A DNA stretch of 64,000 nucleotides from contig NC_135550.1 of the NCBI RefSeq assembly GCF_964340395.1, forward strand, positions 22,142,176 through 22,206,175, written 5' to 3'. The notes beneath the pieces were generated by a model. The model had not been told where the DNA came from. It saw only the letters and a list, made by a program, of their open reading frames with translations, and searched no databases. Both the position numbers and the translations under genes were made by a program. This stretch comes from Glandiceps talaboti. Lineage: Eukaryota; Hemichordata; Enteropneusta; Spengelidae. Shown here piece by piece: positions 62,359-64,000 of the stretch; positions within the stretch are counted from its first letter, which is position 1, and each line of letters begins with the position of its first letter.

Positions 62359-63932
62359 ATGGCAGTTCAAGGTGATGATTTTGAAGATTTTTTAGGACCT
62401 CGGCGAACACAGGGTGAACTGTTCTGGTCATTGAGGACCAGAGAAGGTATACCCGAGTATAGATTTGCTGCTGGTAAAACAGGTGAAACTGTCAAACAAC
62501 AAGTACTGCAATCTCCTCGGATTCACAATATTGTCAAAGAGGTATGTCATGGTCAGCCATACAAGTAATGTATATGCATTTAGCTTAGTATCCAATATGG
62601 CAATAGTAGATGAGTTACAGTGCATGGGTTCCATCATCTCCAGGGATGATGAGATCCATAGTGAAATCATAGAACCTACACGAAAGTAGGGTCTATGGTG
62701 AAACTAAGATATTGTTAGACATACTAAGTGAATTATACTGTAGTATTACAATGAGACAATGAGAGGTTATCTCCTTAGCATCACTGTTTTGATGATCATA
62801 TCTCCTGGGGTCACAGGAGACGTGCAATGTATGACATACACAATGGTGTGACAAGATACAGATGACAGCAGGTAGCTGTACAGAAATGTGATCAAGAAAA
62901 ACATGGATAGTTGGATAAATATATTAGATCAACCAGTTTTTCACAAGACTGTCACAAACATAACAGCTGTCATAGATGTGTTAGAGAAACACGTTTCACA
63001 ACTATGCTTGTCACAAACTACCAATAACAGATTTATTGAATGTTTTTGAAAAATACAAAACGAGAAAAAAAATGAAAACTGAATGCACAAAACTCAACTG
63101 TACAGGTTTCTAAACACTCTGACTAGCATTTTCTGTGTTCACAGAGTGTCACCAGGTCAATAAATAGACGAAGTTGAAATAACAAAATTAAAACTCCAGA
63201 AATTACTACTTTGACAAATTTAGAGTACAATGATGACATAGTTCGTGTATCTATTCTGTATGGAGACTGTAAGTGATGGGATGTCATATGTTGCTCTGTC
63301 CTCAAGAGTTGCTTGGCCTTTCTCCTAGAAAGGGGTTGAAAATGGTTGGCAGATGTGTGAGGATGTCCCAGTACTGTGTACCTCTACAGACTACCAGAGT
63401 ATTCTGTATGTTGAGTTGTTCAGTATTGTCCAATAATCCCATCTACTCAGTAGTGAATAGTAGAGATTCTATGAAATCCATGAATACACAGTTATGCCTT
63501 ACTTTGTTCTATAGTATTAGTACTATGTATAATGGAAACTATGATTTACATGTACCCCTAAAGAGTCCTAAACATACAATACCCTATTGTTCTTTCTCAC
63601 AAACTGGAAACCAAGGGTTTACAGAGTTTAATTTGCTGCATTACAATGGGATATGGGAGAGAGTTGACTCAAATTTTGCCTCACAAGTTATATTTGACTT
63701 GTACCAGAATACTTACACAATATATGTACTATTTTTTGATACCTTACTTTTATAGATATCGGCACAAGGTGGTAAAGATGAAGCCAAGATACTTGAAGAA
63801 GCCAAGGCAATTGTGGATGAGATGGGACATAATCTTAGTATGGGATCAATTCGATTCCTGGCATTCACCTTACCCAAGGCCTTCAAACAATTGTTCCAAA
63901 ATGTATTTGTCAATGTAGATGGCGTTGAAAAG
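62359..63932 (+). CDS. GNPAT: Dihydroxyacetone phosphate acyltransferase, first two coding exons (runs off right edge)
   Basis: GNPAT catalyses the first step of ether-lipid (plasmalogen) synthesis, acylating dihydroxyacetone phosphate in peroxisomes. Exons 62359-62541 (61 residues) and 63756-63932 (59 residues) join in phase 0 and the second ends at a GTAAGT donor. DDFEDFLGPRR matches human DEFEDILEERR. The second exon, VDEMGHNLSMGSIRFLAFTL plus PKAFKQLFQNVFVN, matches human [20 protein letters not shown] plus SKVFKQIFSKVCVN. The acyltransferase HX4D motif should lie in the next exon, outside the window. The ATG at 62359 (ACAATGG) is the first in frame. Confidence 0.9.
62668..62697. repeat. 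CATAGAC hairpin, GNPAT intron 1
   Basis: Arms CATAGAACCTAC / GTAGGGTCTATG with one mismatch and a 6-nt loop. Confidence 0.88.
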
Positions 63933-64000
63933 GTAAGTCGTACGTCATACAAATTGGATGTTCCTAGAAAATACATTGTATGTTGCTATCAGAGATTGTT

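Overview
This is a stretch of an AT-rich, intron-dense animal genome. The genes are orthologues of SIRT2, kizuna (KIZ), MBIP and GNPAT, with short exons, strict GT-AG introns and many small repeats. KIZ and MBIP are, to my knowledge, missing from flies and nematodes, so a deuterostome or lophotrochozoan invertebrate (hemichordate, amphioxus, mollusc or annelid) is likely. The sequence alone does not settle which. I saw no rRNA, tRNA or CRISPR array.

Layout, left to right. (1) 1-3480: the 5' part of a DIRS-like tyrosine-recombinase retrotransposon on the minus strand, running off the left edge. (2) 3480-6584: no gene seen; small tandem repeats. (3) 6585-16874 (-): a gene for an unusual protein with four WTPS repeats, a PH domain and the first part of an actin fold; its 3' exons were not found. 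(4) 18.3-21.8 kb: intergenic, with a 122-bp higher-order satellite and a diverged tandem duplication. (5) 21769-30228 (-): SIRT2, with two alternative last exons. (6) 30408-39186 (+): KIZ, head to head with SIRT2 across 179 bp. (7) 39907-44398 (-): MBIP, tail to tail with KIZ with interlocked poly(A) signals. (8) 45043-46499 (+): an unrecognised, probably N-myristoylated, MARCKS-like acidic protein, with a long hairpin in its 3' UTR. (9) 48306-60360 (-): a 30-exon gene for a secreted S9-like serine hydrolase of 1071 residues with a visible Ser-Asp-His triad. (10) 62359 to the right edge (+): the first two coding exons of GNPAT.

Exons were joined by hand using GT-AG sites and phase. SIRT2, KIZ, MBIP and the S9-like gene each form one uninterrupted reading frame across all exons listed, which is strong internal support. 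SIRT2 (tubulin deacetylase) and KIZ (centrosome integrity) share a promoter region and related cell biology. MBIP (ATAC acetyltransferase complex) and GNPAT (peroxisomal ether-lipid synthesis) look like ordinary housekeeping neighbours. The best candidates for something undescribed are the PH-actin protein, the duplicated SIRT2 last exon, the large secreted hydrolase, and a family of tiny CATAGAC hairpins found in the first introns of three different genes.
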